Shown here: piece by piece, positions 47,135 to 59,333 of the stretch
Layout: each line of letters begins with the position of its first letter
Numbering within the stretch: position 1 is the stretch's first letter
NCBI GenBank assembly: GCA_018417955.1
Contig: JACTVC010000033.1
Span: 186,001 to 250,000, forward strand
Reading direction: 5' to 3'
DNA: 64,000 bases
Source of the DNA: Laccaria trichodermophora
Taxonomy: Eukaryota; Basidiomycota; Agaricomycetes; Agaricales; Hydnangiaceae
Made by a program: the position numbers and the translations under genes
The notes under the pieces: generated by a model
What the model was told of the DNA's origin: nothing
The model's database searches: none
What the model saw: the letters and a program-made list of their open reading frames with translations, nothing else

Positions 47135-49375
47135 ATGCGATTCGCGTTATTGGGCCAGGCAGTCGACGTTAATGCCTGGACGCTGTTCGTGGCGGGCTTA
47201 ACAATTTATGTGTCTTCCAAAGTTGTGGTTTATCTTCGTGCTATTTCCGTGCGTGAACTGTTTTGCCTCTTCTTTACCATCAAAGGCTAAACACAAGTAA
47301 TACTCTGGTAATACATCAGAGTGTGGGTCATCTCCCCGGTTTTCGGATTCCGTTCTACCCTCTCGGCCTCCCTGGAGCTGTCATTCCAACTCTGTCATGG
47401 AATCCAGGTCTCGCTGCGACTTGGTTGTGGAGACACACTCGTGCGTTCGGTTCTTCCTTCACTGGACCACGCTGATCTTCGTAACCAGTCTACCAACGCT
47501 TCCAAAATGAGAATTTCTCTATCGTGCCGTTCCTTGCAGGTCCCCCGGCTATTTACACCTCCAACCTTGACGTTGCGCGTCAGGTTGCCATTGGTGGACA
47601 CAAGACGCCCTTCGTCAAACCGGAGGAGGCGAGTCAAGCATTGTTGTATGTACCACCCCTTCCTCTGATACTGGATAAAGGATGAAATGATATAGGCTCT
47701 GGGGCATGAATCTCGTAGCGGCAGACGGCCAAGTATGGCGTAAACACAGGAGAGTTATGGGGCCAGCATTTTCAAATGAATTGTAAGTCTCACCAAAGTT
47801 GGGTTTGCTAAACTTTGATGCGCAATTTCTAGGTATGAACTCGTCTGGGATCAAACACGCGAAACGTACAATGAGATGATCACATCGGAAGGATGGGCCG
47901 ATAAGGAGACTGTTGATATTCCTGTCGTTCAGGATTACACCTTCAAAGTATACCATTTCATTCTTTTACGTTTTGATGTCTGAACAACGCATCCAGCTCG
48001 CGCTTTTGATCATTGGACGATGCGGATTTGGATTCTCCTTCAACTGGTCCGCACCAGCGAGAGCACCCGACGGCAGTATGTCAATCCAAGAGGCTCTCCG
48101 CATCGTTGGGGATACACACATGATCGCTATTCTTCTCCCTAAATGGGTCCAAAAGTTACCATTCAAAAGGTAGGCTTTGACCAGCTTAACATCGTTTCCT
48201 TCGTAGTTAAGCGATCGACGTAGACTGAAAGAAGCCCGACAAGCGCATGAGCAGCTTATGGATTTCATGCAGAACCAGGTTGCTGAGAGGAAGGCCGAGA
48301 CCAGAGCTGGGATAACTGAGGGAAAGAAGGACGTATTCACGATGCTTGTCAAGGCGAACGAGGAAGAGGCTGGGAAGTTCCAGTTGGACGACGGGGAATT
48401 GGTGAGTTCCTTATTGACATATCCGGAGTTTACTTATGGGTCTACAAAGATCGGGAACGTTTTTATCATGCTATTTGCTGGACATGGTCAGTTTCCTTCT
48501 CATCGAGACAATTATAGAAGCAAGCTGACGCCCGGTCAGAAACAACTGCTCATGCGCTGGCTGCTACGCTGGGCTTTCTCGCTGTGTACGACGACATTCA
48601 AGAGGAGGTCTTTCAACAGATTATCTCCGTCGTCGGATCGGAGCGAGATCCGGTACGTGGTATCGGATGTCGAAATATCACTCATAAAGAGATCTGTTGA
48701 GGTTTTTGATGATTACGCGAAATTGGATAAAGTCCTCTCGGCATTTTATGAGGCCCTTCGACTTTTCCGTACGTATTTATGAAAAACTTGTCCTTGTGCT
48801 TGATGGATTTGAGCTATTTTGTTCAGCTGCTGGGTTTATTCTGATTCGTGAAGCAACTGAAGACACCATCATACAAATTCCGAATCCTGTTGGCCAGGAA
48901 GGCACTACGCCGATTCCAGTTGCGAAGGGTACGCAAGTTATCGTTGATATGATTGGCGTTCGTGAGTGGTTTTCTGTTATCCGATGTTGACCGATACATA
49001 AACTCCTGCTTTTCAGAATACAACCCCAGGTACTTCGACGAGCCCGGGAAATACAAGCCTTCACGATGGTACGGGGTCTCGAATGAGTCGGAGGTGTTCT
49101 CCGCGTTCAGCGTCGGTGTGTTCATTCCCTTGTCAACTCCCCCGCATAGATACGACTTACAACCATCAGGCCCACGAGCATGCATTGGAAGGAAATTCGC
49201 CACGACGGAAGCGGTATGCTTCCTGACGCTCCTTCTGCGCGACTGGCGTATTGAGCCGATACTGAACGAAGGGGAGACTAAGGAGGCGTGGATGAAGAGG
49301 GTGCTGGATGCAAAGATTGTTATTACCCTTGGGGTTGCGGATGTGCCAGTGCGGTTTGTTAGGAGACGTGGGTAG
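47135..49375 (+). CDS. Cytochrome P450 monooxygenase (537 aa, 13 exons)
   Basis: Exons 47135-47248, 47320-47440, 47489-47645, 47696-47782, 47833-47947, 47997-48169, 48212-48401, 48450-48486, 48540-48652, 48702-48768, 48827-48961, 49017-49115 and 49170-49375 give 537 residues, a normal P450 length. An N-terminal hydrophobic helix anchors it in the ER. Motifs: proline hinge H-L-P-G-F, C-helix W-R-K-H-R-R, I-helix A-G-H-E-T-T (329-334), E-A-L-R (386-389, ExxR), and heme loop F-S-V-G-P-R-A-C-I-G with ligand Cys 474, split by an intron. The overall pattern resembles the large CYP5144-like group of Agaricomycetes, which oxidise diverse hydrophobic compounds; the substrate is unknown. Intron 6 (42 nt) is the shortest. 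No biosynthetic cluster is evident around it. Confidence 0.9.
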
Positions 49376-49575
49376 CTAGCGCTGTGCCCCCACCTAAAGG
49401 CGAAAGTACTTATATCATCTTCTCGGCTTCCTTCCCGTCCGGCATTTCTCTTTTTGTACGGAGGCTTGTGTTGGACAATAAGACTATCTTCGTTCAAACG
49501 GCTGTAGTATGCATGACCAAAGATACATATTGGGTTTGCACAGGACGAGGATTGAAAATAGACAGTGTGTAAATA

Positions 49576-50196
49576 TCAACAGGACACCATACCCACCACA
49601 CACCTACCCAAAGCAGACTCCAGAGAACGAGCACAATTCCGACTATGGTAGACGAAAACTTCGTCATACATCTCTGCTTTCCGAAAGTTGGATGGGCTAA
49701 AACAACGCCGTTTTGAATTCATATTGAGTGACACCTTCAAAGACCGTGTTAAAAGGGTGTTGAGCTGAATATAATCAGCGGTAAGCCCACCTTCTGCCTC
49801 AAGAAGTTGCCTGGCAATAGCCTCGCGTTCTCCGTCTTTAAACTTGGGTATCAATTCAGGATCCATCCCCACCCATCCGCGAAAAGGCGCTTTTTGAGTC
49901 ACGACCATGTATTGCTTGTACATTTCTGGGCCAATCATGCTGAAGTATCCGTAGTAGGGCTTTCCTTCAACCTTCTGCATAATGAAGTAGCAAGCCGAAG
50001 TGGAATCTTTCGGACTTTCAGGATCCAGGGGCTCGTTGAGGATGCGAGAGCCCCAGGCGACACAGGTGGCGTTGTCGAGCACATAACCTCCTATGACCTC
50101 GTTTCGAGGCGGGTTCTGCTTAGAAGGACGGCTCGGGTAAGCTATTTGAGATTGTGCATTCAGCGGTGGGTTAGCCGCCGAAGCTTCGTCAAGCAT
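49576..50196 (-). CDS. Hypothetical protein, unknown family
   Basis: The minus-strand frame is open from 50349, but the first ATG is at 50196. I do not recognise it. The N-terminal part is disordered. The main part (G-G-Y-V-L-D-N-A-T-C-V-A-W-G-S, K-P-Y-Y-G-Y-F-S-M-I-G, G-W-V-G-M-D-P-E-L-I-P-K-F) looks like a compact domain. After A-E-G-G-L-T-A-D-Y the plain frame becomes basic and unconvincing, running to 49576. A 26-nt intron at 49765-49790 (GTGGGC...TTCAG with a CTGAT branch site) would instead lead to N-T-V-F-E-G-V-T-Q-Y-E-F-K-T-A-L-F and a stop at 49697. Which end is right is unsettled, and an upstream 5' exon is possible. Confidence 0.5.
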   Translation of the reverse strand: MLDEASAANPPLNAQSQIAYPSRPSKQNPPRNEVIGGYVLDNATCVAWGSRILNEPLDPESPKDSTSACYFIMQKVEGKPYYGYFSMIGPEMYKQYMVVTQKAPFRGWVGMDPELIPKFKDGEREAIARQLLEAEGGLTADYIQLNTLLTRSLKVSLNMNSKRRCFSPSNFRKAEMYDEVFVYHSRNCARSLESALGRCVVGMVSC

Positions 50197-50349
50197 CCTA
50201 GCAGCGCGTTTGGTTTGAGTCTGGCCTCGAGGCTCGGGTACAGTATCCCTCTGGCACAGTCTAGGAATTTTATAGGACGTGGTGAATATACTGCAAATTA
50301 ACCTACAATTTCGCCACGCAATGAAGTAATCTAGCTCTTCTCCTCCCAC

Positions 50350-51544
50350 CGTTCATATTTATCTTCCCTCAAACTAGTGAGGTATGTATCTTCCACAGTC
50401 TCGCAGAGGGAATCGAGGTCAGATAAAGCCTTAGTCAAGGCTTGCAGGGAAGAGAGGTTGTCTGGGTGACAATTTATGGGCAATTGGCGTCAAGGACAAT
50501 GCAAGAGGTTCGTACCGTACATCTGAATGCGGACATTGATGACGTTTTCGGATGGATGGGGCGCGCTACGGTGAAGGAAATTAGAGATGGGTTCAAAGCT
50601 TTTTGAAGGCATTAATTGGGATAATGGTACACTTGCCCGCCATGTATGCAAATGCAGGTGATGTGATCATGGTGATGGAGGGGAGGGGTGACAGCTGAGA
50701 GGCAACAAGACAAAGCAAGTCGGTGCCTGCCATGGGTTGTGATACCGCCAAAGAGCGAGTGGTAGGACAAAGGAAGAATTGATCACGCAGGACAAAGGCG
50801 CATGGAAGTCAATTGGCAAGATAGTCACCTGTACCCACAAAACTCAACCTTGGGGCTAAATCAGGAACCAATTTAGCTGAATGAAAGGGGGCAGGGAAGG
50901 AAAGAAAGACTGGACTTTTTCATCAACATCCATCGTAGGGCGTTCCCAATAGTATGTGATTCGTCGTGGATCTGGTACGTGGCGGCTGAGAGATCTGCAG
51001 CCGCACCTTTAAGCTAAGTCTTTTCGTAAGACGCCTGTTAATTCCCTGAGGAGGATAAGTGGATAGGATGCATACTATTTTGATTTTAGGCGTAGTGTCG
51101 GTCATGGCTGAAAGAGAAAATTATTGAGCACGTGATGTTGGTAATGAATATTGTCAGTAGTAACAATCGCACCGTAGCAACCGTATGCAAAATCTATTCG
51201 GTATCTATCAAGTTATCCCTGATTTCTTGGGTGATTGACAATTGTTCAATACCTTGCGACGAGAGAAGACGTCAAGTATACATTGTCCTACTAACAATGT
51301 TCATCGGCCCGCTCAATAAACAAGGACAAATACAATTGCCTCCTCAATTGGATGCACAGTGCACAATGGACCTTGCGATGCAATAAAGCAAGGATAAAGC
51401 AAGCCATGGATTCGCCGTTCTCCGTCTCAAACCCACCTTTTCTCTTTCTCTTTTACCCAGCTCATAAGGCGGGCCTTCATTCAGATATAAAGGCAGGCCT
51501 TTGATAACCCAGGTGGTCAAACAACTTCATATTTCATCTTCGCA
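50350..51544. other. Intergenic region
   Basis: About 1.2 kb without a supportable gene. Small frames (50923-51105, 51132-51386) show no motif. A TATA-like ATATAAAGG (about 51485) lies 60 bases before the start of the next gene and probably belongs to its promoter. Confidence 0.5.
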
Positions 51545-52159
51545 ATGACTTTCTCTGCCGTTACTTCTTTCGCTTGCGAGCGTCCCACCCTGCCACCTTT
51601 ACACACCCTCAACCTACCTCACCTCACCCGGAAGCCTGCTTTTTCTTACGACTCTTACGAACCCCAGGTCGGTTCCAATTTTTTCACAACCTTTCTCGCC
51701 GTACTTATTCACATAACGTAGTCATCATGCCCACGACTTCACGTACCTCAGAAGTACCACCGCAGCTCCTCTACGACCACAATTGCAAGCACATCATCAC
51801 CCTCGCATTCACTGTCCTGTTCCCCGTTGTCATCGCGTCCGTCTCGATCCAACTCTCCCAATACAGCAGCATCCACAATCACGACGCCCACACCCACCAT
51901 GACGCGTAAACTTCGCCTTATTCCCTGTTCGCTAGAAACAGCCGACGCTGTCATCCTCGTCACGTCGCCTGATGCGCCCTACATCCCATTAAAAGCGGGT
52001 AGCGAGAATCCAAACTCAAACGCACTTCTACTTGTTGGACCCGCGCTGGAAAAATTCCGCCATCCACAGCGCACGATAACAAAAGGTGCGCGCGTGCATC
52101 CATATCGATTCGCGCATACGCCCGGTTCCCGAAGAGGATCGGAGGCCTCCGCCTTGTGA
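51545..52159 (+). CDS. Small conserved basidiomycete protein (176 aa), unknown function
   Basis: Exons 51545-51667 and 51752-52159 give 176 residues. The N-terminus has F-A-C-E-R-P-T-L-P-P-L-H-T-L-N-L-P, then a Ser/Thr-rich linker. The C-terminal half has T-R-K-L-R-L-I-P-C-S-L-E-T-A-D-A-V-I, then A-L-L-L-V-G-P-A-L-E-K-F-R-H-P-Q-R, then K-G-A-R-V-H-P-Y-R. I recall this order from short uncharacterised proteins in many Agaricomycetes, often highly expressed. The frame used for exon 2 is set by these motifs; an overlapping frame there encodes a hydrophobic stretch that I treat as a shadow. A good TATA box upstream supports a real, regulated gene. The downstream gap to 52589 holds no gene I can see. 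Confidence 0.72.
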
Positions 52160-52589
52160 CGCGGGCTATTTCCATCTCACAACGCTTTTTCTCCTCTGGA
52201 CATTATTGCCCCTCTGTATACCTGTATCACTTATACCCACCTTTGTATCACGCCAACTAATGAACACACCAACACCGGTACCAGTACTGCTACATTGTAC
52301 TATAATAGTGCTACGCAGTCAAAATGTATTCAACGCAAATAAATTCACAATCACATCGAATCAAATTCTACACATCTGAGACAATGGTCGGTAAAATGAC
52401 TCACTCAGACTACGGGCAAGACTTCCCGCCCTACCCGCCCTTCTAAATTTGGTAATATCGTCGGGCCCGCCCTGTCCACGTGATGTGATTCAAACGACTT
52501 AAATTACAGTTTCCCCGACACGCGCCATTGTCATTCCCACATCACCAACTTGACTCGTAACTTCATATCTCAACACCTACTACGCGTCC

Positions 52590-55303
52590 ATGGCCCCAAT
52601 AAAGTCGCCTAAGACGGCAAAGTATACATACGCAGAACGTACGCCTCTCGATATTCCAAGACTGACACCAGCCACTCACATTCACCTCCTAGGTGTTCTT
52701 GGGGCTTTCACGCAGGCAAAGAAAAACCAAAGGAGGCACTCAGTACACATCGCGACTTTGCGAGCTCAAGTGAAGAAGAGCGCAGAGTCGAAGAAGGATA
52801 AGCTTGGTCCGCAGTGGGCTCACTGGGTTGGAAAAGCTGTCCAACGGTTGGTGAGTCGGCTCTAAAAGGCGGTTCTGATGTGGTTCACTAATCATTCTCA
52901 TCAAGGAAAATGACGGGATTTTGGAGCCCTCGGAGCCTACAGGAACTGTGGCGTTGACTCCGAGTGGAAAGAAAATGTATATTTATATATTCATATATTA
53001 CAAGTATAAAACAATCTAATTATGACATCGCAGGTTGTTAAGCGTTCGTCGCTCCCTCAACATCCCCGCCAACGTCGAACCGTCAGAAATTCAAGAGGAA
53101 TTGATTTTGAAGCAAGTGACTCATACAGGGACTCGTGGAATCAAGCGCCCAAGACCAAGTCGCGCTTCCAATATCAGCTCGAGGCACGATTCTGAAGACG
53201 ATGAAGACGGGGATTTTAGAACACCCAAGAGGACTAATAAACGCTCCAGGCCCTCTGTTAGCTTAAAAGGTTCGCCGTCCAAAATGACCAAGGCTCAGGT
53301 GTGTTTTCTTTTGAAAGGATCTTGTTTTATTATAATCGCATTCGGGTGTAGCTTCAAGCTGAACTGGAGAGTCTGAAAATAGCTCATCAACAAATTTTAT
53401 TGAGAGGTACATCCCCACTCACAGATCTCAGCGATGACGACGGCGAACAAACAACTGGGGGGGAAGAACTTCACCTTCGTCGTCGCCGCCCGTCTTCTGG
53501 CTCCAACCGGCCTCGCGAGAGTGGCTCTACAGCTCGGGACGCCGTCGAGTACGTTTCAGCGTGTTGCTGATCAAGGTGTTTCTGACGGAGATCAATTCAG
53601 CGATAACTTATTCGCAACGCCCACAACCCCGTCGCGTCTCACCGCAGGTCGACCTCGGTCGGTCTCGCCCACCCCCGATGTCGGAGGACGACCTAGTTCC
53701 GCGCCGGATGTACGTAGTGAACACGACGACTACGAAATGGATCCTTTATTTACACCCGCAAGTTCCTTGGCAACTCCACAAGCAAGTCCAACCAAGCCAA
53801 CTCGAGTTGAAGTGGACAACGCCTTGATTGAGAGGCTTGAACGAAAATATTCCGACTTGAAATCACAGCATGACAAGGTGGTGCTTGAGGTTTCAGAACG
53901 TGACGCTCGCATTCTTTCCTTGCAGGCAGACATCAACGACCTATCGAAGAAAGCAACCGCTGCGATGGCAGACAAGAATTCCGAATTCATTGAACTTGAG
54001 ACGACTTCAACGAATCGTGCTGAGAACTTTGAGCGATGCATCGCTGAACAACTTGCGACCATCACTGCTCTTGAACGAGAGAGGAAGGAGGCCAACAAAA
54101 AACTTTCTAGTCTTCAGCAGGCTTTGCGAGCCGCTGAAGAGAACGTTGTGGTCGTCACCCAGCTTGAGGATACGATTCGAGACCTCGGATCGCAGAAGAA
54201 GTCTGTAGAGGAACAGTTTGAGGTGGAGCAATCCAAAAACTACGTTCTTTTTGAGGAGATTCGCAATCAGAATGTGGCAAATGAGTCGCTCCTTGAACAA
54301 CTGGCGGATTTGTCGACAAAAATCCGGCTCCTCGAAGACGAGCAAGCCAACAGGGATACCGCTACTCAACACCTGGAGACGTCGCTCTCAGAAAGTAGAC
54401 ATGATGCACAAGTCCTTCGCGAGACAGTTACCAACCTGGAAGAGTCGTCCCACTCCAAGCATCTCGAGCTCGTCCAATCAAACAGTAAGGTCGAGGAACT
54501 CGAGAAAGCATTGGACAACCTCAAGAGGCTCGAACAAGAGATGAAAACTACGGCTGAACATAGACTCTCCCTCCTGGAAGCCGAGAAAGTGGAAAAGGAG
54601 CGACTTATCCAGACGGTAGCGAACAAAGAACAGGATATTTTGAACTTAACAGAGAACGCTTCTGTGTTCAAATCGTCGATGGAGAAACTCAAGGCCGAGC
54701 TTTTCTTGAAGGAGGCGGCGATGCAGCAGCTGCACGGGGAGTTGGCTGTGGTTAGGGAGGAACTGACCATCGCGGAGGGATCACTGGTGGCCTCAAGCGA
54801 GAAGCACCAGGCTGAACGCTCGTCTCTTACGTCCCGATTGTCAAGCATTGAAGGGTCGCTCGTTTCCGCGAATCTCGAGGCCAAGAATCTGAGAACTCAA
54901 CTAGAATCGGCAGAGATAGCCCACGCGTCGGTTCGAGCCCAAGTAGTGGAGCGAGACATTGATCTCTCGAAGATTCGGAACGAGCTGGAATCTGAGCGGA
55001 AACGCGGCAATTCTTTGGAAACGGAGCTTATTCGCGCAAAAGAGAACACAGTGGGCCTCGAAGAAACGATCCAAGGCGTTAGGGCATCAAAAGATGCCGA
55101 TGAAAAAACCATCGAAAGCTTGAAAAATGTTTTCGCGACGTACCGGGAGAGTCAGATGCACCTCTTGATGGTAATGGAGGAAAAAGTGGGTGTCCGTGAT
55201 TGTTTCTTGTTCTTCTTGATCTGATGTTTTTTTTTTGAAGGTCAACTCCGCGAACTTGACGCCGCTGCCGAGTGCGAGCCTGGAATTCCGAGCACTTCTT
55301 TAA
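52590..55303 (+). CDS. Long coiled-coil protein with a helical N-terminal domain (813 aa)
   Basis: Exons 52590-52850, 52906-52976, 53034-53298, 53352-53548, 53601-55185 and 55241-55303 give 813 residues. Residues about 25-135 form a helical domain (T-H-I-H-L-L-G-V-L-G-A-F, G-P-Q-W-A-H-W-V-G-K-A-V-Q-R-L, then a strand-like T-V-A-L-T-P-S-G-K) that could be a winged-helix fold. A basic, Ser-rich, acidic-patched linker follows. From about residue 320 to the end, the protein is an almost unbroken coiled coil with heptads rich in Leu, Glu, Lys and Ser. This suits a spindle, septation or nuclear-structure protein, but I cannot name it. Downstream exons beyond 55303 are possible. The linker contains nuclear-localisation-like K-R-P-R-P-S-R and K-R-T-N-K-R-S-R. 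Confidence 0.7.
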
Positions 55304-56848
55304 GTCGTGAGGTCAGAGCGACATTGAACCAGATTAAACCCCGACGTGACCGATCTGTAAACATTTGCACTTGACTCGATTTATTCTTGAAATGTTTAAA
55401 CTACATAATACAATAGTCTTTCACTTTAAAACAGAGTCGGAGACGAACATCTCTTTCCAGTGGTTAAGAAATCTGACCATCGGAAACGTTCTGACAGCCC
55501 AATCACTTACAATGGGCTAATGGCACTAGTAACTCGTTGGGGTTTTCAAAAACACGACCTTCTGAAGCCTTCTGACGGAGAAACTCTATCTTGGCATACT
55601 ATATACTTACCTGATATTTGGGGATCTTTCATGGTGAACAGATTTACCGTAGCCTCTTGAAGTGAGGTTGAAGTGAGGAGGCAAACCGTGCACGCTGGGA
55701 ATTTGGGAAATTTCGGCCCGTCCTGCTCGTTTCTGAGAATGCCCCATCACAAACATTAGTAGATTAGGAATGTTAATTGTTACCATGCAGAAAGTTGCTC
55801 TCACTTGGTTCTCACTGCTGATACAGCATGAAAATGTGGCGGATGCTCGATCCGAAACGATGCCTTTTGTGTGAAATTTATTCGGAAAACCTTCACAGGC
55901 CGCAACGTCAACCATCCGAGCTTCAGCCAAAGAATTCTAAAAACCAACCATCTCTAACTTTTTTTTTCCGAATTGTGGCCGTTCCGGATCAGTACAAAAA
56001 TGTTTCCTCGGGGATTCTCAGAGATCGATATGCCACGCGAGACGGGTGTATCCTTGGCAATGTGGAATAACGTGGTTTGTTCCGTCCATGCTTCCTAGCC
56101 CGTCTCCGCGGACTCCCTTTACCACTCCTTTACCGGCTACGGCTTCGCTGCTACCCATTGTAATCATCCCAACTCGAACATAAACTGATTGGATGGAATG
56201 AACTCTGGTTGGCTTGTTAAAGGTAAAATTCTTGCATACGGAAGCATATGACTGGGAACAGTTGGCCTCAGCATGTGCTGTGCCCCATACAGGCGGAAAA
56301 CTGCGGAAAACCACAGAACATCACTATCGAGAATCATTCATATGTTCCTGATTCCTCCAAAACCGCACTTGGGTTCAGGGCCACACACCTATTCGTTTGT
56401 CGGAGGACGTTGCAATTGATTTCACGCCGCCTGCTGTCATTCGACGATGATTTTCACCCCAAATAGAACCCTTTGAAAGCTACGCTTCCATTGGTTGGCC
56501 CTGGCCAAGACGCCCGTACACCACATCTCGGTTAAATCTTCGTCGTTCATCCTTGGTGTATCTAGGCAAAGAATTTCCGACATGATTCGTGTGCGATTCA
56601 TGTCAGTTTATTTTCAGTACCCATCCCGATATAGCTTCTAGACACTTTGTGACCAAGGGAAAAGGCCGGAATCCACAGAGCCTGTGCAAATGCGCTCATC
56701 GCTCGAAACTTATGGTTGCAGTCAAGACCTACCTCCTTTTTGTGCGGCAGAGTCCTTGATACCGGGGTAATTCTACTTCGGGCTGTACGTCATCGTCGCG
56801 AACCGTTAAAGGCGAGTGGATTTTTACCATTTCATCCGATATCACAAA
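55304..56848. other. Unresolved region, probably 5' exons of the next gene
   Basis: No single frame is convincing. A frame at about 56226-56350 (F-L-H-T-E-A-Y-D-W-E-Q-L-A-S-A-C) and another near 56460-56575 look like coding sequence, and would be upstream exons of the gene at 56849. I could not connect them with consistent splice sites. The ORF-like stretches at 55460-55660 and 55828-56070 have no motifs. Confidence 0.35.
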
Positions 56849-57778
56849 ATGGTTTTCCGCCTGCCCACACATCTTGAATCCTTCGTCCCACCACAATATG
56901 AGCACCGACCCCATACGGGACCGTGGCGGGGTGCCATCGTCGTGACAGGAATGCGAAATTCAGACAGAGGCAGCAGCCAAGAGATACGCGTTACAGCTGT
57001 AGAAACCGATGGAGAGAAGTACTTGTCTTTTGTCTTTTGTCCTGCGTGCTGTTTTGACTAATCGTAGCAGGGTTCAGCAATGGCCACGCCAATTTTACGT
57101 CCACGTTATGAATGACCGATCTATACTACGAGATGTGCAGGCTTGGGTGAAACAGTTTACCCCCCCGCTTTGCACCTTTCTGCCTGACCGTCTTCGAGAG
57201 ACCAACACACATGCTGTCAACCAGGCCAACTTCCGCTCATTGTCTCGCATCTTGTTTGAAAATCAAACGGTCAATATTATCCATTTTTCTTTGCTTGACA
57301 ACGACAATGACCTTTTCCACAACAGGTAGCCATCGCTCCTTGGGGAACCGACGCCTTTCCTGGAGCGGGATTGATCATCTATCCCGCTCAACATTCAAGT
57401 GCTTTGCTTGTTGGGGCACTCTTCTTGTATTCCGCCTTCCCCGATTTTGTTGTTGGCGGGATTCCGTCTCCGACGATACCCACATCTCTCCACGCTATGC
57501 AAGCTCGACACCCCCAATACATGACCGCGTCTTCGTCTTACTCGATTTCCCCTCATCATCGCCATGGGCATTCCGCGTCTCCCCGTTCAAACCCTAACAG
57601 TCCATTGGAGAGCCATATGGGTCACAGACAGGAACCTTACCGGTACATCGTGCCTCGCACAATGACGTCTTCCTATCCCAATCCGGGACCAGGCTCAACT
57701 TCGTCTGCGGCTTCTGGTTGGTCCATGGTCAAAGCGGAAGAGGACGTCAACTACGCCACCTTTTCGCAGAGCCATTAA
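56849..57778 (+). CDS. Possible Mediator-25-type (ACID/SPOC-like) protein, 5' end uncertain
   Basis: Exons up to 57018, 57068-57269 and 57326-57778 are in phase; 56849 is the first ATG in the open frame, but the true start is likely upstream. One beta-rich domain is seen: G-P-W-R-G-A-I-V-V-T-G, E-I-R-V-T-A-V-E-T-D-G, W-P-R-Q-F-Y-V-H-V, the helix L-R-D-V-Q-A-W-V-K-Q-F-T-P-P-L, N-F-R-S-L-S-R-I-L, and A-L-L-V-G-A-L-F-L-Y. This is the order of the activator-interacting (ACID, SPOC-like) barrel of Med25/PTOV1. The tail is His/Ser/Pro-rich and ends in a possible S-U-M-O site (V-K-A-E-E). If right, it would be a transcription-coactivator subunit in the nucleus. The N-terminal von Willebrand domain of Med25 was not found. 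Confidence 0.45.
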
Positions 57779-58056
57779 TATACCATCCTCCAAAAAAATA
57801 TGGCCAATAATTTCGGAGCGAACGTCCGCGACGTACATTGCTCAACAATCCTCGTCCAGAATGCGATTAACGCAGCTCGGCCCTTTGCGAATCGCGATCT
57901 TTTTATTATATATGTATGTGTAGGTTCCGCTTTCATAGAGATGGTTTCCCTTGTTAGATGTGTTATACTGTAGCAATTACGACTCGAGTAGTAAATGTAG
58001 CGTTATCCGTACAGGCTATGAAGTAGCGGTAATTTTCTACGAGCTAGAGACCGTAC

Positions 58057-58853
58057 TTATGGCAATTTGTTATTAATCGAGGCTGGATGCTTATCACTCG
58101 TTTTCTTGGATTGTTTCTCTTGTCGAAACTGGCGGGGAATGAAGCCCAAACCAAGAGCAAACAGCACCCAAAAGATCTACATGCCGATGAAGTAAATCCT
58201 CATACACTGAAAGGTTCCCTCAACTCACAATGAGTAACGCTAGCCAGGCGTGTTTAGCTGATGATGGAACTTGATGCAGTCCACCCGTTGCGGTAGGCCA
58301 TTCAATGAATAAACCATAGTGTACCTATAGCAATGTCCTCGGTTATTGCAGGATGGAAGCAACGCAAATTTCGATGATCACCTGATATTGTGCGAGAGCA
58401 ATTATTGCGAGGCCAAGGAGTACGTGGATGTAGTTGTGCGGAGCGCGGCCTTGAAAAGTGGATGGGAATTTGAAAAAATGGACGGTAACACCAAGGAGGA
58501 TTTGCGCGAGGTAGAGTAACAAGAGCGACAAGCCAATCTTCTCGTGGTGATCCCGGAAGTGACCTAGCTCAAGCTGAGCTGTGGTCTTGTACCCCAAAGC
58601 CCAACCTGCGAATATGACAGGACCAGCAATCAGGAACTGGGTGATCCAGTGCGCAGTCCACCATCTTGTCCAGTGAGTCCAGCAAAAGAGTAAACATCAG
58701 CCATTGTGACACCCACCTATTCGTGTAAGTCCTCGTGTATCGGGCTACTAGCACACCGACTGGGAGTAAGATCAGAAACCCCGTTGTACAGAGAACGGCA
58801 TGATTTCGGGCACGTCGTTCTATATCAGTGAGAGGGAAAGTGATGCTGGACAT
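58057..58853 (-). CDS. Cytochrome b561-domain membrane protein (211 aa)
   Basis: Minus-strand exons 58717-58853, 58382-58664, 58229-58324 and 58057-58176 give 211 residues with about five or six membrane helices. Seen: R-N-H-A-V-L-C-T-T-G-F-L-I-L-L-P-V-G-V-L-V-A-R-Y, then W-W-T-A-H-W-I-T-Q-F, F-R-D-H-H-E-K-I-G-L, P-H-N-Y-I-H-V-L-L-G-L and V-H-Y-G-L. The spaced His residues in successive helices are those that bind heme in b561-type proteins, which move electrons across membranes, for example as ferric reductases. No DOMON domain or signal peptide precedes the start chosen. An upstream frame (to 59005) might add a short N-terminal segment with secretory features. The tail is basic and cytosolic. 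Confidence 0.82.
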
Positions 58854-59333
58854 GATATCTTGAGCTTGATTGTGGGGACTGGAGACGAGTTTGAGAATAC
58901 ATTATATGCTGTGTTGTGATCTGGCGCAGCAGCGACCGTGCTGTCAAATGTCAAGCCTGCGAATATGATATGTAAGTCACCGTTCAAAAATAAAACGATC
59001 GGCATTGGGTTTGAATAGCCTATTTGGAGAGATTTGAGAAGTTATTCCCATGTAGGGAATTGGCGTAGGGGTGGGGGCAGAAAACAGACAGATCGACAGG
59101 GAGCCCGGAGCACTCGCTCGTCTTAGTCGTTCCAGACATATTTCCTCTTGATATCAAGGACGAAGCTTGAGGGTTGTGCAACAGCCATGTGGTTGGCGTA
59201 AACCGCAAGTGGTACAAGATCCAATTCGTGCGAATAACTGTAAATAAAAAACAATGCAACATATGTACCGATATGCGAAAAAACACTGAACTGAGGTTTG
59301 AACTTTATGTAAATGCAAAAAATATAATACCCC
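58854..59333. other. Region between b561 and kinesin genes
   Basis: Upstream region of the b561 gene and 3' flank of the kinesin gene, both transcribed leftward. The minus-strand frame at 58820-59005 overlaps the b561 start in another frame and could hold an upstream exon; I cannot support it. Nothing else seen. Confidence 0.4.

Noticed and set aside
53434..53600. Start of the coiled-coil ORF as an independent gene
   Set aside because: The stretch before 53601 is partly intron and partly exon 4 in another frame; upstream exons join in phase, so it is one gene starting at 52590.
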